Below, piece after piece: positions 25,371 to 34,707 of a stretch of DNA of 60,662 nt; within the stretch, counting starts at the first letter, position 1, and each line of letters begins with the position of its first letter. The position numbers and the translations under genes were made by a program. The notes under the pieces are model-generated. The model ran no database searches. It saw nothing but the letters and a program-made list of their open reading frames with translations, and had not been told where the DNA came from. The DNA comes from Halothiobacillus sp. (lineage in GTDB: Bacteria > Pseudomonadota > Gammaproteobacteria > Halothiobacillales > Halothiobacillaceae), in the NCBI GenBank assembly GCA_020061705.1, contig JAGUXT010000040.1, forward strand, positions 1 through 60,662. Reading direction: 5' to 3'.

Positions 25371-26543
25371 ATGAACCAATCACAACCCTTCATCGTATTT
25401 GGCGCACCGCAAATCGAGCAGGATGAAATCGACGAAGTCGTCGATAGCATGCGGGCTAGCTGGCTGGGAACCGGCCCCAAGGTAGCTCGTTTTGAGCGTG
25501 AATTTGCCGCGTACAAAAATGTACAACCCGATCATGTCGCAGCCACAAATTCATGCACCGCAGCGCTGCACATCAGCATGCTAGCCGCAGGGTTGAAACC
25601 CGGTGATGAAGTCATCACCACGGCATTGACGTTTTGCGCCACTGTAAATGCGATTATCCATACTGGCGCAACGCCCGTTCTTGTTGATGTTGAAGCCGAC
25701 AGCATGAACATCGACCCGCATGCAGTCGAGGCAGCCATTACCGAGCGCACCCGCGCCATCCTTCCCGTCCATTTTGCCGGGAGACCCAGCGCGATGGATG
25801 CATTGGTCGCAATAGCACGCAAGCACAATCTCAAGTTGATCGAAGACTGCGCCCACGCCATTGAAACCGAATATCACGGCAAAAAAGCAGGAACCTTCGG
25901 TGAGTTTGGCTGCTTTAGTTTTTACGCCACCAAAAACATCACTACGGGTGAGGGTGGTATGGTCGTGGCACAGGATGAACACGACATTGCCCGCATCAAG
26001 GTGCTTGCCCTGCATGGCATGAGCAAAGATGCCTGGCACCGTTTTGGCGATGCAGGCTACAAGCACTACCTTGTGACCGAAGCAGGTTTCAAATACAACA
26101 TGATGGACATTCAGGCCGCGATTGGCATCCACCAGCTTGAGCGCATCGAACAAAACTGGTGCAAACGTCAAACGTTGTGGAACCGCTATCAAGCCGCATT
26201 TTCAGAGCTGCCTGTCACTTGTCCACAAGAGGCGGAGAATGACACGCGACATGCCTATCATCTTTACACCCTGCTTATTGATGAGGCGCGCACAGGAATA
26301 AGCCGCGATGCGTTTCTGGAGCACATGACCCTTTCGGGGATAGGTGTGGGTGTGCATTATCTGAGTATTCCCGAACACCCCTATTATCAGGAGCGCTATG
26401 GCTGGCGCGCTGAAGATTACCCCAATGCCATGAGGATTGGGCGACAGACCGTTAGTCTGCCCTTATCGGCGAAGCTGAGTGATTCAGAAATGTATCGTGT
26501 GATGGATGCGGTTCGCGAGTTCGTGCGTGTTGCAGTCAAGTAG
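25371..26543 (+). CDS. DegT/DnrJ/EryC1 family sugar aminotransferase
   Basis: 390 residues from ATG 25371, preceded by AGAGG 6 nt upstream; the frame is open further upstream but that part has no homology and overlaps the Uma2 remnant. The PLP-binding lysine is in FYATKNITTGEGG, and EDCAHAIE carries the pyridine-binding Asp. NSCTAALHISML and PVHFAGRPSAMDAL are also typical. These enzymes transaminate keto-sugar nucleotides (ArnB, PglE and WecE types) to give amino sugars for surface glycans. It heads a plus-strand operon with a flippase and a methyltransferase. Confidence 0.93.
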   Translation: MNQSQPFIVFGAPQIEQDEIDEVVDSMRASWLGTGPKVARFEREFAAYKNVQPDHVAATNSCTAALHISMLAAGLKPGDEVITTALTFCATVNAIIHTGATPVLVDVEADSMNIDPHAVEAAITERTRAILPVHFAGRPSAMDALVAIARKHNLKLIEDCAHAIETEYHGKKAGTFGEFGCFSFYATKNITTGEGGMVVAQDEHDIARIKVLALHGMSKDAWHRFGDAGYKHYLVTEAGFKYNMMDIQAAIGIHQLERIEQNWCKRQTLWNRYQAAFSELPVTCPQEAENDTRHAYHLYTLLIDEARTGISRDAFLEHMTLSGIGVGVHYLSIPEHPYYQERYGWRAEDYPNAMRIGRQTVSLPLSAKLSDSEMYRVMDAVREFVRVAVK

Positions 26544-26567
26544 GGTTGGCAGAGCAACCACAATTGG

Positions 26568-28022
26568 GTGAAGTTGATGAGACGTACCCGCGCACGCAAT
26601 TTCTTGATTTTGATGGGAACCAACCTCGCAACGAAGGGTGCGTGGTTTATCTCGCTCATTCTCTTGATGAACTACTTCGACTCCTCGCTCTTCGGTGTGC
26701 TTGCTACACTGTGGGCTCTCGGTGCTGTTACCGCTGGCTTTGCTGATCTGGGTGTTGCTCAGGTGCTGTTGCGGGATGGCGCGCGTGAACCCGGATTGGC
26801 TCGCTCCATGGCCAGCAAGACGCTTGTGCTGCAAATCGCCCTTTCGCTGATTTTATTCGGAGTCATTACACTCGGAGCCTTGGCTTGGATGCCTACTCCC
26901 GGAATGAGTGATACAAGTCGATGGGTGGTTATTGCTCTGTCCGTCGCTACCATGCTTATTGATCGTTTGAGCGCCTTGTTCACCGTATTCAGTCAGTTAT
27001 CTGGCGACTATCGCAGGCTTTCCTTTTACAGAAGCTCCTATTTTCTCTGTCTTCTCGGCGCATTCGCACTCGCAATCGATTCACAGGCGAGTTTGGAGTT
27101 CATTGCCCAAATCTATTTTGTTCTGACCATCGTGTTTACAGCGCTAATGGGGGTTGTGACCTGGAAAGAGCTTCCGCCGTTGACTCACCGCACGAATGAG
27201 TCGATGACAAGCCTCATCCGCAAAGGCGTCTGGTTTTTGGGGAATACAGGTCTGTCCATTGCTTATGGGCGGGTCGAGGTTGTTTTGTTGGGCATGTTCG
27301 GTTTTATGGCATTGGCCGGCGCTTACCATGTGGCCTACCAGATCATTCTGTTGTTCTTTTCCTTGTCAGGCATTTTCTTCACCGTGATTTATGCGCGACT
27401 GTATGCCCACCGTGGTCATGCAGGTGCCTTGCGCGAGGATTTCACGGACACGCTGCGCTGGTTGTCCATTTTCGCCTGGACGACGGCACCACTTCTTGTC
27501 ATCTATGCCAGTGAGATCGTTCAGCTCTTAGGAAGCGATGCCTTGCAGGAACATACCGATGTCCTGCGTGTTCTTGCCCTGATGATCTTCCTGTTGCCCG
27601 CCGCCGCAGCCCTGGATTTTCTCCCCACGCTTGAGCTTGCAAGGCAGCGTGTATACGCCGAGGCATCCGGGCTTGGGGTGACAATGGCATCCACCTTGGC
27701 CTTGTTGATGTTGCCTATTCCGCAGGCGGTCAGTTGGGCGGCGCTAGTCGGCTATGCGGTGACAGTGATTCTTGCCTATATTTTTGCATCGGGGAAACGA
27801 GTGCTTGTTCCTGCTGATTTGATGCGTGAATCTTGGCAAATTGCTTGGAGAGCACTGATTTCATTGATTTTTACACTGGGTCTTCCGCTGAGCTGGTGGC
27901 AAGTCGGTTTTCTTTACCCGCTGCTGTTCCTTGCTGTTTTGCTCCTCACCAAGCATCCAAGTGCCACAAAAATCGTTGATACTTGCCGTTCAGAATATAA
28001 AAACCAAGGGCACACTAAATGA
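26568..28022 (+). CDS. Wzx-type polysaccharide flippase
   Basis: 484 residues with about 12-14 membrane segments and the basic start MKLMRRTRARNFLILMGTN. The order of segments and GVLATLWALGAVTAGFADLGVAQVLLRD match the polysaccharide transporter (MOP/PST) superfamily, which flips undecaprenyl-linked repeat units across the inner membrane. GTG 26568 or ATG 26577 could be the start. It lies 24 nt after the aminotransferase gene and its stop overlaps the next ATG (ATGA). No Wzy polymerase is visible nearby, so the flippase may serve a short glycan rather than a polymer. Confidence 0.85.
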   Translation: MKLMRRTRARNFLILMGTNLATKGAWFISLILLMNYFDSSLFGVLATLWALGAVTAGFADLGVAQVLLRDGAREPGLARSMASKTLVLQIALSLILFGVITLGALAWMPTPGMSDTSRWVVIALSVATMLIDRLSALFTVFSQLSGDYRRLSFYRSSYFLCLLGAFALAIDSQASLEFIAQIYFVLTIVFTALMGVVTWKELPPLTHRTNESMTSLIRKGVWFLGNTGLSIAYGRVEVVLLGMFGFMALAGAYHVAYQIILLFFSLSGIFFTVIYARLYAHRGHAGALREDFTDTLRWLSIFAWTTAPLLVIYASEIVQLLGSDALQEHTDVLRVLALMIFLLPAAAALDFLPTLELARQRVYAEASGLGVTMASTLALLMLPIPQAVSWAALVGYAVTVILAYIFASGKRVLVPADLMRESWQIAWRALISLIFTLGLPLSWWQVGFLYPLLFLAVLLLTKHPSATKIVDTCRSEYKNQGHTK

Positions 28023-28789
28023 AACCGCAATCAACTCATTTTAAGCAGGTTGCCTCCGAGTATGACGAATTGGCAGCCAATGGCTTGTATGCAACCCTTG
28101 CGCCGAATAACAAGGGTGGGCGCAAAAGTGAGTATGTGAACGCGGTGTTTGACGCTGCGATTCTTCCCAGACTGCCCGAGACTGGCGTTTGTGGCTGTGC
28201 GCTGGATTTTGGCTGTGGCACGGGCTCGTTCACCCGTGTACTTGCACAACACTGTTCGCAGGTCATTGGGGTTGATGTTTCCGAGCACATGATCGCCACG
28301 GCCACTCAAGTCTGCGAAGGCTATGCACATGTTCGGTTGTTACAGATTGACGGGGAAAGCCTGCCCTTCGAGAACGCAAGCTTTGATCATGTCATCGCCC
28401 GTGAGTCCTTATGTTACGTCCCTGATGACATGCTTGGCGGGGTGCTGGAGGAGATTTACCGTGTACTTAAACCGGGTGGGCGATTCCTTTGGCTGGAGCA
28501 GGTCTCTACCAATCCGTTCTGGCAGGTTCATCCGGGTGCACCTAACCTTGTCAAGCGCGATCCGCGTGTATTGCGTGACGAACTTGCACAGCGAGGTTTT
28601 AAGCTGCTGGAGCAGAGCATGGTTCGTGCGCCACGTTTTCCCTGGATCTATCCCTTGTGGTTTGGCTTGCTTCCTCGCCGCTTGATCCCCGCGCTGGCCA
28701 GATGGGAGGTCGCCTGGCATCGCCGCTTTGATCAACACCCCAGGCGTTGGTGGGACGCGCTGTTCATCGCTGAGCGTCCTAGACCATGA
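28019..28789 (+). CDS. Class I SAM-dependent methyltransferase
   Basis: 256 residues. The SAM-binding glycine loop is LDFGCGTGSFTRVLAQ (about 62-77), followed by IGVDVSEHMIATA and LPFENASFDHVIARESL, the methyltransferase-11 type. YRVLKPGGRFLWLEQV marks strand 5. The substrate is unknown; the operon context (flippase, aminotransferase, FemAB-like protein) suggests sugar modification. ATGA overlaps join it to both neighbours. Confidence 0.85.
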   Translation: MKPQSTHFKQVASEYDELAANGLYATLAPNNKGGRKSEYVNAVFDAAILPRLPETGVCGCALDFGCGTGSFTRVLAQHCSQVIGVDVSEHMIATATQVCEGYAHVRLLQIDGESLPFENASFDHVIARESLCYVPDDMLGGVLEEIYRVLKPGGRFLWLEQVSTNPFWQVHPGAPNLVKRDPRVLRDELAQRGFKLLEQSMVRAPRFPWIYPLWFGLLPRRLIPALARWEVAWHRRFDQHPRRWWDALFIAERPRP

Positions 28790-29868
28790 CTGTGCTCCAG
28801 GCTCGTGAAATTGAGCGCTCTCATTACACCGAATTTCTGCGGCAGGCGACGTCTGGAGCGTTCCAGCCTCTTGAATGGCTGGAGCAGGTCGAGCACGTTT
28901 ATCCCGTGAAGCTATTCACCCTGGGGTATTTCAGTGGAGATGAACTAGTCGCAGTGACCCCTCTGATTCGCAGGCGCATGGGTTTTTTCGAGCTTTGGGG
29001 CAGCCCGATGCGCCAGATTCCTGTGCCGCCTACCACATCCTTTTGCATTCCACAGGAAAAGGGAGAGGCGGCTTGGAGTGCCTTGCAGGTATGGGCGAAA
29101 CAGCATGGACTCGCCTATCTCCAAGTTACTCTGCCCCCCGGTGTCGCTGTGCAGCTAACCCGCGGACTGCATCTCGAATCGGTCGAAAATATTGAGATTG
29201 ACCTGCAACAGCCCATTGAGCAATTGTGGAAAAATGTTTCGCAATTGCCGAAGCGTTGCGTTCGAAACGCGGTAAGAAACGGGGTTAAAGTTCACTGGAA
29301 GCGCGGTCGCGGCGTATTGGACGATCAGGTTACCCTGCTGGAACAAACCTATACTCAGCAAGGTCTTGCGCCGAATTTTCCCCTAGAGTTCTATCGGGTG
29401 CTGCTTGAGCATAAAGATCAGCTTGGATTAAGGATTTTGTGTGCAACGCATGGTGGGCAATGCGTTGCGGTGATATGGGTGATGACAGACAGCGATTGTT
29501 GTTATTACTGGGATGCCGCTGCGCTGGACGAAGGGCGAAAACTCAATGCTAACCATCTGTTGGTGTGGAGTCTGATCCGCTGGGCAAAAAGAAACGGCTT
29601 CAAGACGCTGGATTTTGTCGGTGCGGGCGGGCGTGCGGGTACCAAACCAGGCATCAAACGCTTCAAGATGTCGATGGGTGGGGTGGAAACCTCGCGACAG
29701 ATCCTTTTCCGCATGACCCCGTTGATGCGTCTGGCCCTGAGAGGGTTTCGTCTGATGAACACGATTAAAAACCATCTTGCGTCGAATTTGTCCAGTCGCC
29801 GAAAGCCTGCATCAGAGGGTGATACCCCGGAGAAAGTCAGTGCCGCCAATGAAGCGCCGCGCGCATAA
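28786..29868 (+). CDS. FemAB/GNAT-like acyltransferase
   Basis: 360 residues. The second half (about 140-300) resembles the BioF2/Acetyltransf_6 domain: LPKRCVRNAVRNGVKVHWKR, FYRVLLEHKDQLGLRIL, CVAVIWVMTDSDCCYYWDAA, NHLLVWSLIRWAKRNGFKTLDFVGAGG. Such GNAT-fold proteins transfer aminoacyl or acyl groups to cell-wall or surface-glycan amines. A tail after about residue 325 is basic and Ser-rich. Its 3' end overlaps by 32 nt the 3' end of another FemAB-like gene on the opposite strand. Confidence 0.78.
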   Translation: MTVLQAREIERSHYTEFLRQATSGAFQPLEWLEQVEHVYPVKLFTLGYFSGDELVAVTPLIRRRMGFFELWGSPMRQIPVPPTTSFCIPQEKGEAAWSALQVWAKQHGLAYLQVTLPPGVAVQLTRGLHLESVENIEIDLQQPIEQLWKNVSQLPKRCVRNAVRNGVKVHWKRGRGVLDDQVTLLEQTYTQQGLAPNFPLEFYRVLLEHKDQLGLRILCATHGGQCVAVIWVMTDSDCCYYWDAAALDEGRKLNANHLLVWSLIRWAKRNGFKTLDFVGAGGRAGTKPGIKRFKMSMGGVETSRQILFRMTPLMRLALRGFRLMNTIKNHLASNLSSRRKPASEGDTPEKVSAANEAPRA

Positions 29869-30694
29869 GTTGGCCCTTGATGTTCAGTGGAATGTCGAAG
29901 TGGTTGATTTCATAAACCATGGCACCCCATTTTTTCTTGAACTGAACCAACGAAGGTTGGTCGGCGGGTGAGGGCATGAAATTGAATTCATGGCAGCCTG
30001 CATTGCGCGCCCGTGTTATCGCTTCACCCATTAATACAAAACCAGGTCGGTATTGGGCATGTTTTTCGTCCATGCCACCATGCAGGTAATAGGCAGTGCC
30101 TTCACGGTAAGCGGATATATTGAAACCGCAACGCTCGCCGGAAGGCACTTCGGCAATCAAGGCTACCAATCCGGGCTGTTGGGTGCCTGTTTGGCACAGG
30201 GCATGGAAATAGGATTCGGTGTAGCGCCTATTGCCACCGTGTCGCAACACTGTTTCCAGATACATCCGGAAGATAAAGTTGGCGTCATCGACCGTCGCAG
30301 GGCGCAGGGTGATGCCTTCACGTTTTGAACGTCGAATTTTGTAACGCAAGTCACTGTCCAGGCGCTCTTCCGACCATGTATTCAGTGCAAAAATACTGGC
30401 CTCAGGCAAACGAATACTGCTGAGTTTTGCATACCCGCCAAAACGTTGCGGCCAATTGATGCGTAGAAGATCAGCCCCTATAAGCCGGATAGCTTCCAGC
30501 GTGTCAGGTTCCATGATGCGTGCATGATCATCCTCGCTGCGTATTCCGAACGGGAAGTTAACATAGCCCGCGCGCAGCAGGTACTTCTTGAAAACGGTGA
30601 TATTGGCTGATCCACCCAGGGGAAAACTTTGGGCAGCAAATCCATGATGCAGAATGGAAAACCACGCGGCAGCGTCAATGTCTTGCACGCTCAT
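29837..30694 (-). CDS. FemAB/GNAT-like acyltransferase (second copy type)
   Basis: 285 residues. SDLRYKIRRSKREGITLRPA and DANFIFRMYLETVLRHGGN, then YREGTAYYLHGGMDEKHAQY, GFVLMGEAITRARNAGCHEFNFMPSPAD and VQFKKKWGAM follow the Acetyltransf_6/FemAB pattern. It is divergent from the 360-residue protein encoded convergently and not a recent duplicate. Its ATG overlaps the upstream methyltransferase by 4 nt. A role in adding an acyl or aminoacyl group to the same glycan is likely but inferred. Confidence 0.8.
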   Translation of the reverse strand: MSVQDIDAAAWFSILHHGFAAQSFPLGGSANITVFKKYLLRAGYVNFPFGIRSEDDHARIMEPDTLEAIRLIGADLLRINWPQRFGGYAKLSSIRLPEASIFALNTWSEERLDSDLRYKIRRSKREGITLRPATVDDANFIFRMYLETVLRHGGNRRYTESYFHALCQTGTQQPGLVALIAEVPSGERCGFNISAYREGTAYYLHGGMDEKHAQYRPGFVLMGEAITRARNAGCHEFNFMPSPADQPSLVQFKKKWGAMVYEINHFDIPLNIKGQLMRAALHWRH

Positions 30695-31431
30695 TGCGGC
30701 TTCTCCAGAACGAACACAAAGCCGGGGGAAAGCGGGGTCAAAGCCCGGACTAGCCAGGCGGGAATATAGCGAAGCATGGCGTAGGGCAGGCCGCCTTTTG
30801 GGCCAGGGATGACTTGTTTAACCAGTACGGGCAGGGCGTTTTTCACTTTGAAGTCACGCGTCAACCAGCCGGTGAGTTGCCAGTAATGAGTCGAGTAAGC
30901 GTCCAGATCGTCGGCGTGTTTCGAACCCAGTGCCTTCATCAGTCTGATGGCGAAAGGGCGTGGCAACCAGTGGACAAATGGCCAAAACACATGCGGCTCG
31001 ATGGGGAATAAAAGGTTTGGGCCAGCAAAGTAGACCAGGCCGCCGGGTTTGAGCACGCGGTGGATCAGGTGAATCAGCGCCTGTGGGTCGGGTACATGTT
31101 CATACACCTGGTTGCAGATGATGACATCGACTGAGGCGGGCGGGAGCGTGAGCGTGTCAACGCTGGCCTGAATAAAACGTAGGTTGGTGTGCGCCTGCTC
31201 CCAGTCCTGCCATCGTGCCCAGGGCTCGGGGTCAACGCCGATCATCTGGCGAACCTGCGGCGCGATATATGCGGAGATGCCGCCACTGCCGCAGCCCAAA
31301 TCCAGCCATTGCATTTGAGATAGGTTGTGTTTGCTGTGGTGTTGCAAGGTTTGAAAAATTTGCTCAGCCTTGATGTTGCGATCGTCGGCGCCCCATCGCG
31401 GATCAGTGTTGGTGTGCTGAAATTCATTCAT
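30691..31431 (-). CDS. Class I SAM-dependent methyltransferase
   Basis: 246 residues. WLDLGCGSGGISAYIAPQV (about 43-61) is the SAM loop, IGVDPEPWARW the acidic strand-2 end, VDVIICNQVYEHVPDPQALI the post-strand-4 motif and LKPGGLVYFAGPNLLFP strand 5. A hydrophobic, basic C-terminus may sit at the membrane. It is coupled by 4-nt overlaps to a GT4 glycosyltransferase upstream and a FemAB-like gene downstream. Confidence 0.86.
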   Translation of the reverse strand: MNEFQHTNTDPRWGADDRNIKAEQIFQTLQHHSKHNLSQMQWLDLGCGSGGISAYIAPQVRQMIGVDPEPWARWQDWEQAHTNLRFIQASVDTLTLPPASVDVIICNQVYEHVPDPQALIHLIHRVLKPGGLVYFAGPNLLFPIEPHVFWPFVHWLPRPFAIRLMKALGSKHADDLDAYSTHYWQLTGWLTRDFKVKNALPVLVKQVIPGPKGGLPYAMLRYIPAWLVRALTPLSPGFVFVLEKPQ

Positions 31432-32567
31432 GCTGTCCGCCCCTGAATGCGCTGGGCGAAACGTTGGGCGGATTCGGCAATATCAAAGTGTACACATGCT
31501 GTCTGGATCCCTTGGGTGTAGACGGTTGGTGCAGTATTCAGGGCTTTGCGCAGGGCGGATGCGAACGCTGACGCCGAAATGTCTTCTGCCAGCTCACCAC
31601 AGCCATGCTCATTGAGCAAGGCAGGAAGATCGCCTGTCGGCATGGCAATTACAGGGCGTCCGGCTTGCATGGCATCGGAGAAAATTACGGGGATGCTTTC
31701 GATGCGTGACGGGATCAACACAAAATCCGTCCAGTTCAATAAATCGGTTGCGGCGGACTGGTCGATAAAGCCGCCAATCTCAATCGGGTGTCCATGCTCA
31801 ATCAGTGTTGCGCAACGCTGGTGAACCAGTGCTTCCAAGGGGCCTCCGCCGAAGATGCGTACCTGTTCGATACGTTGCCAGTCCGCTTCATCCAACTGGC
31901 CGAGCGCCTCAAGCAGCAGGTCGATGCCCTTGTTGGAGTGCCAGCGGCCAAGAAATGCCAGTCGATAGGGTGGCGTGTGTGAAAAGAGGCGTGGGTTTGT
32001 CACAACCAGCCGCCTTGCGCTGGGCAAAAAATCGCACGTCGAGCCACTGATACGCGTCACGTCCTGCGCAAGTTGCAGGCCGTCGGCATAGCGGTGTGCT
32101 GCGTTGCGCAACACATGCCCCAACCACTGGCGGATGAGCGGAATCTTGCCCAGGCTCCATATATCGCTGCCAAGCGCCCATGTGCCGTAGGGGATGCCGT
32201 AACGCAGGGATGCCTGCCTTGCCCATGCGCCACTGGGTAGAGCCCATAGCGCGAAGATATAGTCTGGTCGGTCAGTTGCGCAGAGATGATTCACACTGTG
32301 TTGTCCCTGGCGCAGCGTGTGGGCAATCGCCGTCCAATCGCGTGGGTCTTGTGGCTTGAGCAGGGAGAGCGGTAGACGTGGAACAGCGAAGCGTCGAACG
32401 CTCACGCCAGCCTCGTTAGCCGTGCGGCTCGCAGAGCCGGGTGTTATGACGGTAACTTGATGTCCCTGTCCGACCAGGGCTAGTGCAAAATCACGCACAA
32501 AAACACCCGCTGCCGCCGCGCCATCACTTTCGTCCGGGTAGGAGGTGGTGACAATCAATAGTTTCAT
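31428..32567 (-). CDS. GT4 family glycosyltransferase
   Basis: 379 residues, a single GT-B enzyme: N-terminal KLLIVTTSYPDESDGAAAAG with GVFVRDFALALVGQGHQVTV, and C-terminal LAFLGRWHSNKGIDLLLEAL and LIPSRIESIPVIFSDAMQAG as the donor-site region. It probably adds one sugar to a lipid-linked acceptor on the cytoplasmic face. It lies in a minus-strand operon between two methyltransferase genes, overlapping both by 4 nt. Confidence 0.88.
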   Translation of the reverse strand: MKLLIVTTSYPDESDGAAAAGVFVRDFALALVGQGHQVTVITPGSASRTANEAGVSVRRFAVPRLPLSLLKPQDPRDWTAIAHTLRQGQHSVNHLCATDRPDYIFALWALPSGAWARQASLRYGIPYGTWALGSDIWSLGKIPLIRQWLGHVLRNAAHRYADGLQLAQDVTRISGSTCDFLPSARRLVVTNPRLFSHTPPYRLAFLGRWHSNKGIDLLLEALGQLDEADWQRIEQVRIFGGGPLEALVHQRCATLIEHGHPIEIGGFIDQSAATDLLNWTDFVLIPSRIESIPVIFSDAMQAGRPVIAMPTGDLPALLNEHGCGELAEDISASAFASALRKALNTAPTVYTQGIQTACVHFDIAESAQRFAQRIQGRTA

Positions 32568-33334
32568 GCGCGCTTTCTGAACATGGCGGTATAACCCAAG
32601 GGCATAAAGCCATCATCCGGAACCAATCGTGCCATAAGCCATCCTGCAAGATTGATGGCGGGAACCAATAGAAGAACCAAAGGCAAAAGAAGCAAACCAG
32701 GGTGTCGGGTTTGCAGGCTCTCCAACATGCCCTTGGCCAATGCCAGATTGGCCAATACGGCGGCAGTTTCCAGCGGTTTGCCGTGATGCGTCAGTTCGAT
32801 GAGATCAGCCGGGTGGCGCATGGTGTACTGGCGTAATCCTTCGCCAGTCCAGCGTTGAAAGTCATGCGGCAGGTCATGCAGGGGATAAAGAAAGGGGGTT
32901 TGGCTGATGAGGATGCCGCCGGGTTTGAGTACACTCAACATCTCCCTAAAAGCGGCCTCAGGATTGGGCAGGTGCTCCATGACATCCATGATGCTGATGC
33001 AGTCAAAGCTGGCATCTTTGAAGGGCAGGCGCTGCCCGTCGCCGAAGACATCCGCCTTGCCGCTGTAGCCTTTGGCGACCGTGGGCGGGTAGTCGAGGCC
33101 GATGTATTCCACACCGTCACCCAAGAAGGGCATGAGTGGTTTTTCACCGCAGCCTATATCCAGCAGGCGACCATGGATGTGTTGAGCAACCCGTTGTTTA
33201 TGCATCTGCGCATCGCGGAATACTAGCCATTGTGGGTGCAGCGGCGTATGACGCAGCCCGCTGAGTAGGCGGCGAAACTTGGGTGCAATCATGCTGGGGT
33301 TATCCGTGTGAGCGTGTTCTAAGGCTGTGCCCAT
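32564..33334 (-). CDS. SAM-dependent methyltransferase with hydrophobic C-terminal segment
   Basis: 256 residues. LLDIGCGEKPLMPFL is the SAM loop, IGLDYPPT strand 2, and FDCISIMDVMEHLPNPEAAF and LKPGGILISQTPFLYPLHDL follow. The Y-P-x-H-D-x-P-H-D-F segment is typical of a group found beside surface-polysaccharide genes. A strong hydrophobic stretch near the end (LLLLPLVLLLVPAINLAGWLM) should anchor it in the membrane. ATG 33334 is used here; a Met 14 codons later (33292) is the alternative, and neither has a clear Shine-Dalgarno sequence. Confidence 0.84.
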   Translation of the reverse strand: MGTALEHAHTDNPSMIAPKFRRLLSGLRHTPLHPQWLVFRDAQMHKQRVAQHIHGRLLDIGCGEKPLMPFLGDGVEYIGLDYPPTVAKGYSGKADVFGDGQRLPFKDASFDCISIMDVMEHLPNPEAAFREMLSVLKPGGILISQTPFLYPLHDLPHDFQRWTGEGLRQYTMRHPADLIELTHHGKPLETAAVLANLALAKGMLESLQTRHPGLLLLPLVLLLVPAINLAGWLMARLVPDDGFMPLGYTAMFRKRA

Positions 33335-33342
33335 GAGGTTTA

Positions 33343-34626
33343 TTAAAGTCGGCCATCTGAGTCATCTTTGTCCAAAACCCCCTTCACATCAAACAACACG
33401 CCTTCATCCATGCACAAGCTGCGGAACCCGTTCGCGCCCAGCGCCTTGAAAGGCTCATGCGCCACGGCCACGATCACAGCGGCGAAGCGCTCGCTGGGCA
33501 GGGTGGTTTCCAGCGTTTCGCCGTATTCGTGCATGACCTCATCGGCGTTGGCGACCGGGTCGTGAAGGGTGACATGCAAGCCGTATTCACGCAGTTCGCG
33601 CACGATGTCGATGACGCGGGTGTTGCGTATGTCCGGGCAGTTTTCCTTGAAGGTGAAGCCGAGAATCAGGGCGCGTGCGCCCTTGAGCTGAAAGCCGCGC
33701 TGGCCGAGCAGTTTGATGACACGTTGCGCGACATGCGCGCCCATGCCGTCGTTGATGCGCCGTCCGGCGAGGATCATTTCCGGGTGATAGCCAATTTCCT
33801 GCGCCTTGTAGGTCAGGTAGTACGGATCGACACCAATGCAGTGGCCGCCGACGAGGCCGGGGCGGAAGGGCAGAAAATTCCACTTGCTGCCCGCTGCGGC
33901 CAGCACCTCGCTGGAATCCAGCCCCAAGCGGTGAAAAAGAATGGCGAGTTCATTCACCAGGGCGATATTCACGTCACGCTGGGTGTTTTCAATCACTTTG
34001 GCGGCTTCTGCGACGCGAATGGAGCTGGCCAGGTGCGTGCCTGCGCGGATGATGCGGCGGTAGAGGTCATCGACAAAGCGTGCGGCTTCGGGCGAGGAGC
34101 CTGAAGTGACCTTGATGACATCCGGCAGGCGGCGCTGTTTGTCGCCGGGGTTGATGCGTTCCGGGCTGTAGCCGAGGGCGAAGTCTTCATGCAGGCGCAG
34201 GCCGGTGATGCGCTCCAGAATGGGCAGGCAGAACTCTTCGGTGCAGCCGGGATAGACCGTGCTTTCATAAATCACTACATCGCCATGCTTGAGTGCCGCG
34301 CCGACCGCTTCGCTGGCCAAGCGCAGCGGCTCAAGATCGGGGCGGCGTGCCGCGTCCACCGGGGTGGGCACGGTGATAATGAAAACATTGCAGTCCCGTA
34401 ACGCACCGGCCTCTGAGGTGAAGCTTAGATGGCTGGCAATGGCAAGTTCTTCGGCAGATGCCTCGCCGCTACGATCACAACCGGCATGCAGTGCGGCAAC
34501 ACGTTCCGCATTGATGTCCAAACCTACAGTGGGGTACAAGCGGCCAAAGGCAATTGCCAGGGGCAAACCGACGTAGCCCATACCGATAATGCCAATGTGG
34601 GGTGAGGATGGAAGAGAGGCAGTCAT
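33343..34626 (-). CDS. UDP-N-acetylhexosamine 6-dehydrogenase (WbpO/TviB type)
   Basis: 427 residues, complete. NAD-binding GIIGMGYVGLPLAIAFG, the TVPTP motif, YESTVYPGCTEE, the NTQRDVNIALVNELA segment, the catalytic cysteine in GGHCIGVDPYYLTYKAQ, and the C-terminal domain with LGFTFKENCPDIRNTRV. This pattern fits dehydrogenases making UDP-HexNAcA (WbpO, TviB) rather than UDP-glucose dehydrogenase. It heads the minus-strand operon of region 3 and probably supplies an amino-uronic acid to the glycan, perhaps with the DegT aminotransferase. Confidence 0.9.
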   Translation of the reverse strand: MTASLPSSPHIGIIGMGYVGLPLAIAFGRLYPTVGLDINAERVAALHAGCDRSGEASAEELAIASHLSFTSEAGALRDCNVFIITVPTPVDAARRPDLEPLRLASEAVGAALKHGDVVIYESTVYPGCTEEFCLPILERITGLRLHEDFALGYSPERINPGDKQRRLPDVIKVTSGSSPEAARFVDDLYRRIIRAGTHLASSIRVAEAAKVIENTQRDVNIALVNELAILFHRLGLDSSEVLAAAGSKWNFLPFRPGLVGGHCIGVDPYYLTYKAQEIGYHPEMILAGRRINDGMGAHVAQRVIKLLGQRGFQLKGARALILGFTFKENCPDIRNTRVIDIVRELREYGLHVTLHDPVANADEVMHEYGETLETTLPSERFAAVIVAVAHEPFKALGANGFRSLCMDEGVLFDVKGVLDKDDSDGRL

Positions 34627-34707
34627 GCGGGCTCCAAGTTGTTAAGGACGATTTACCAGCGTGGAGTGCACGTCAAAAGCGCAGTATCTCCAATGACATC
34701 CCTCCGC

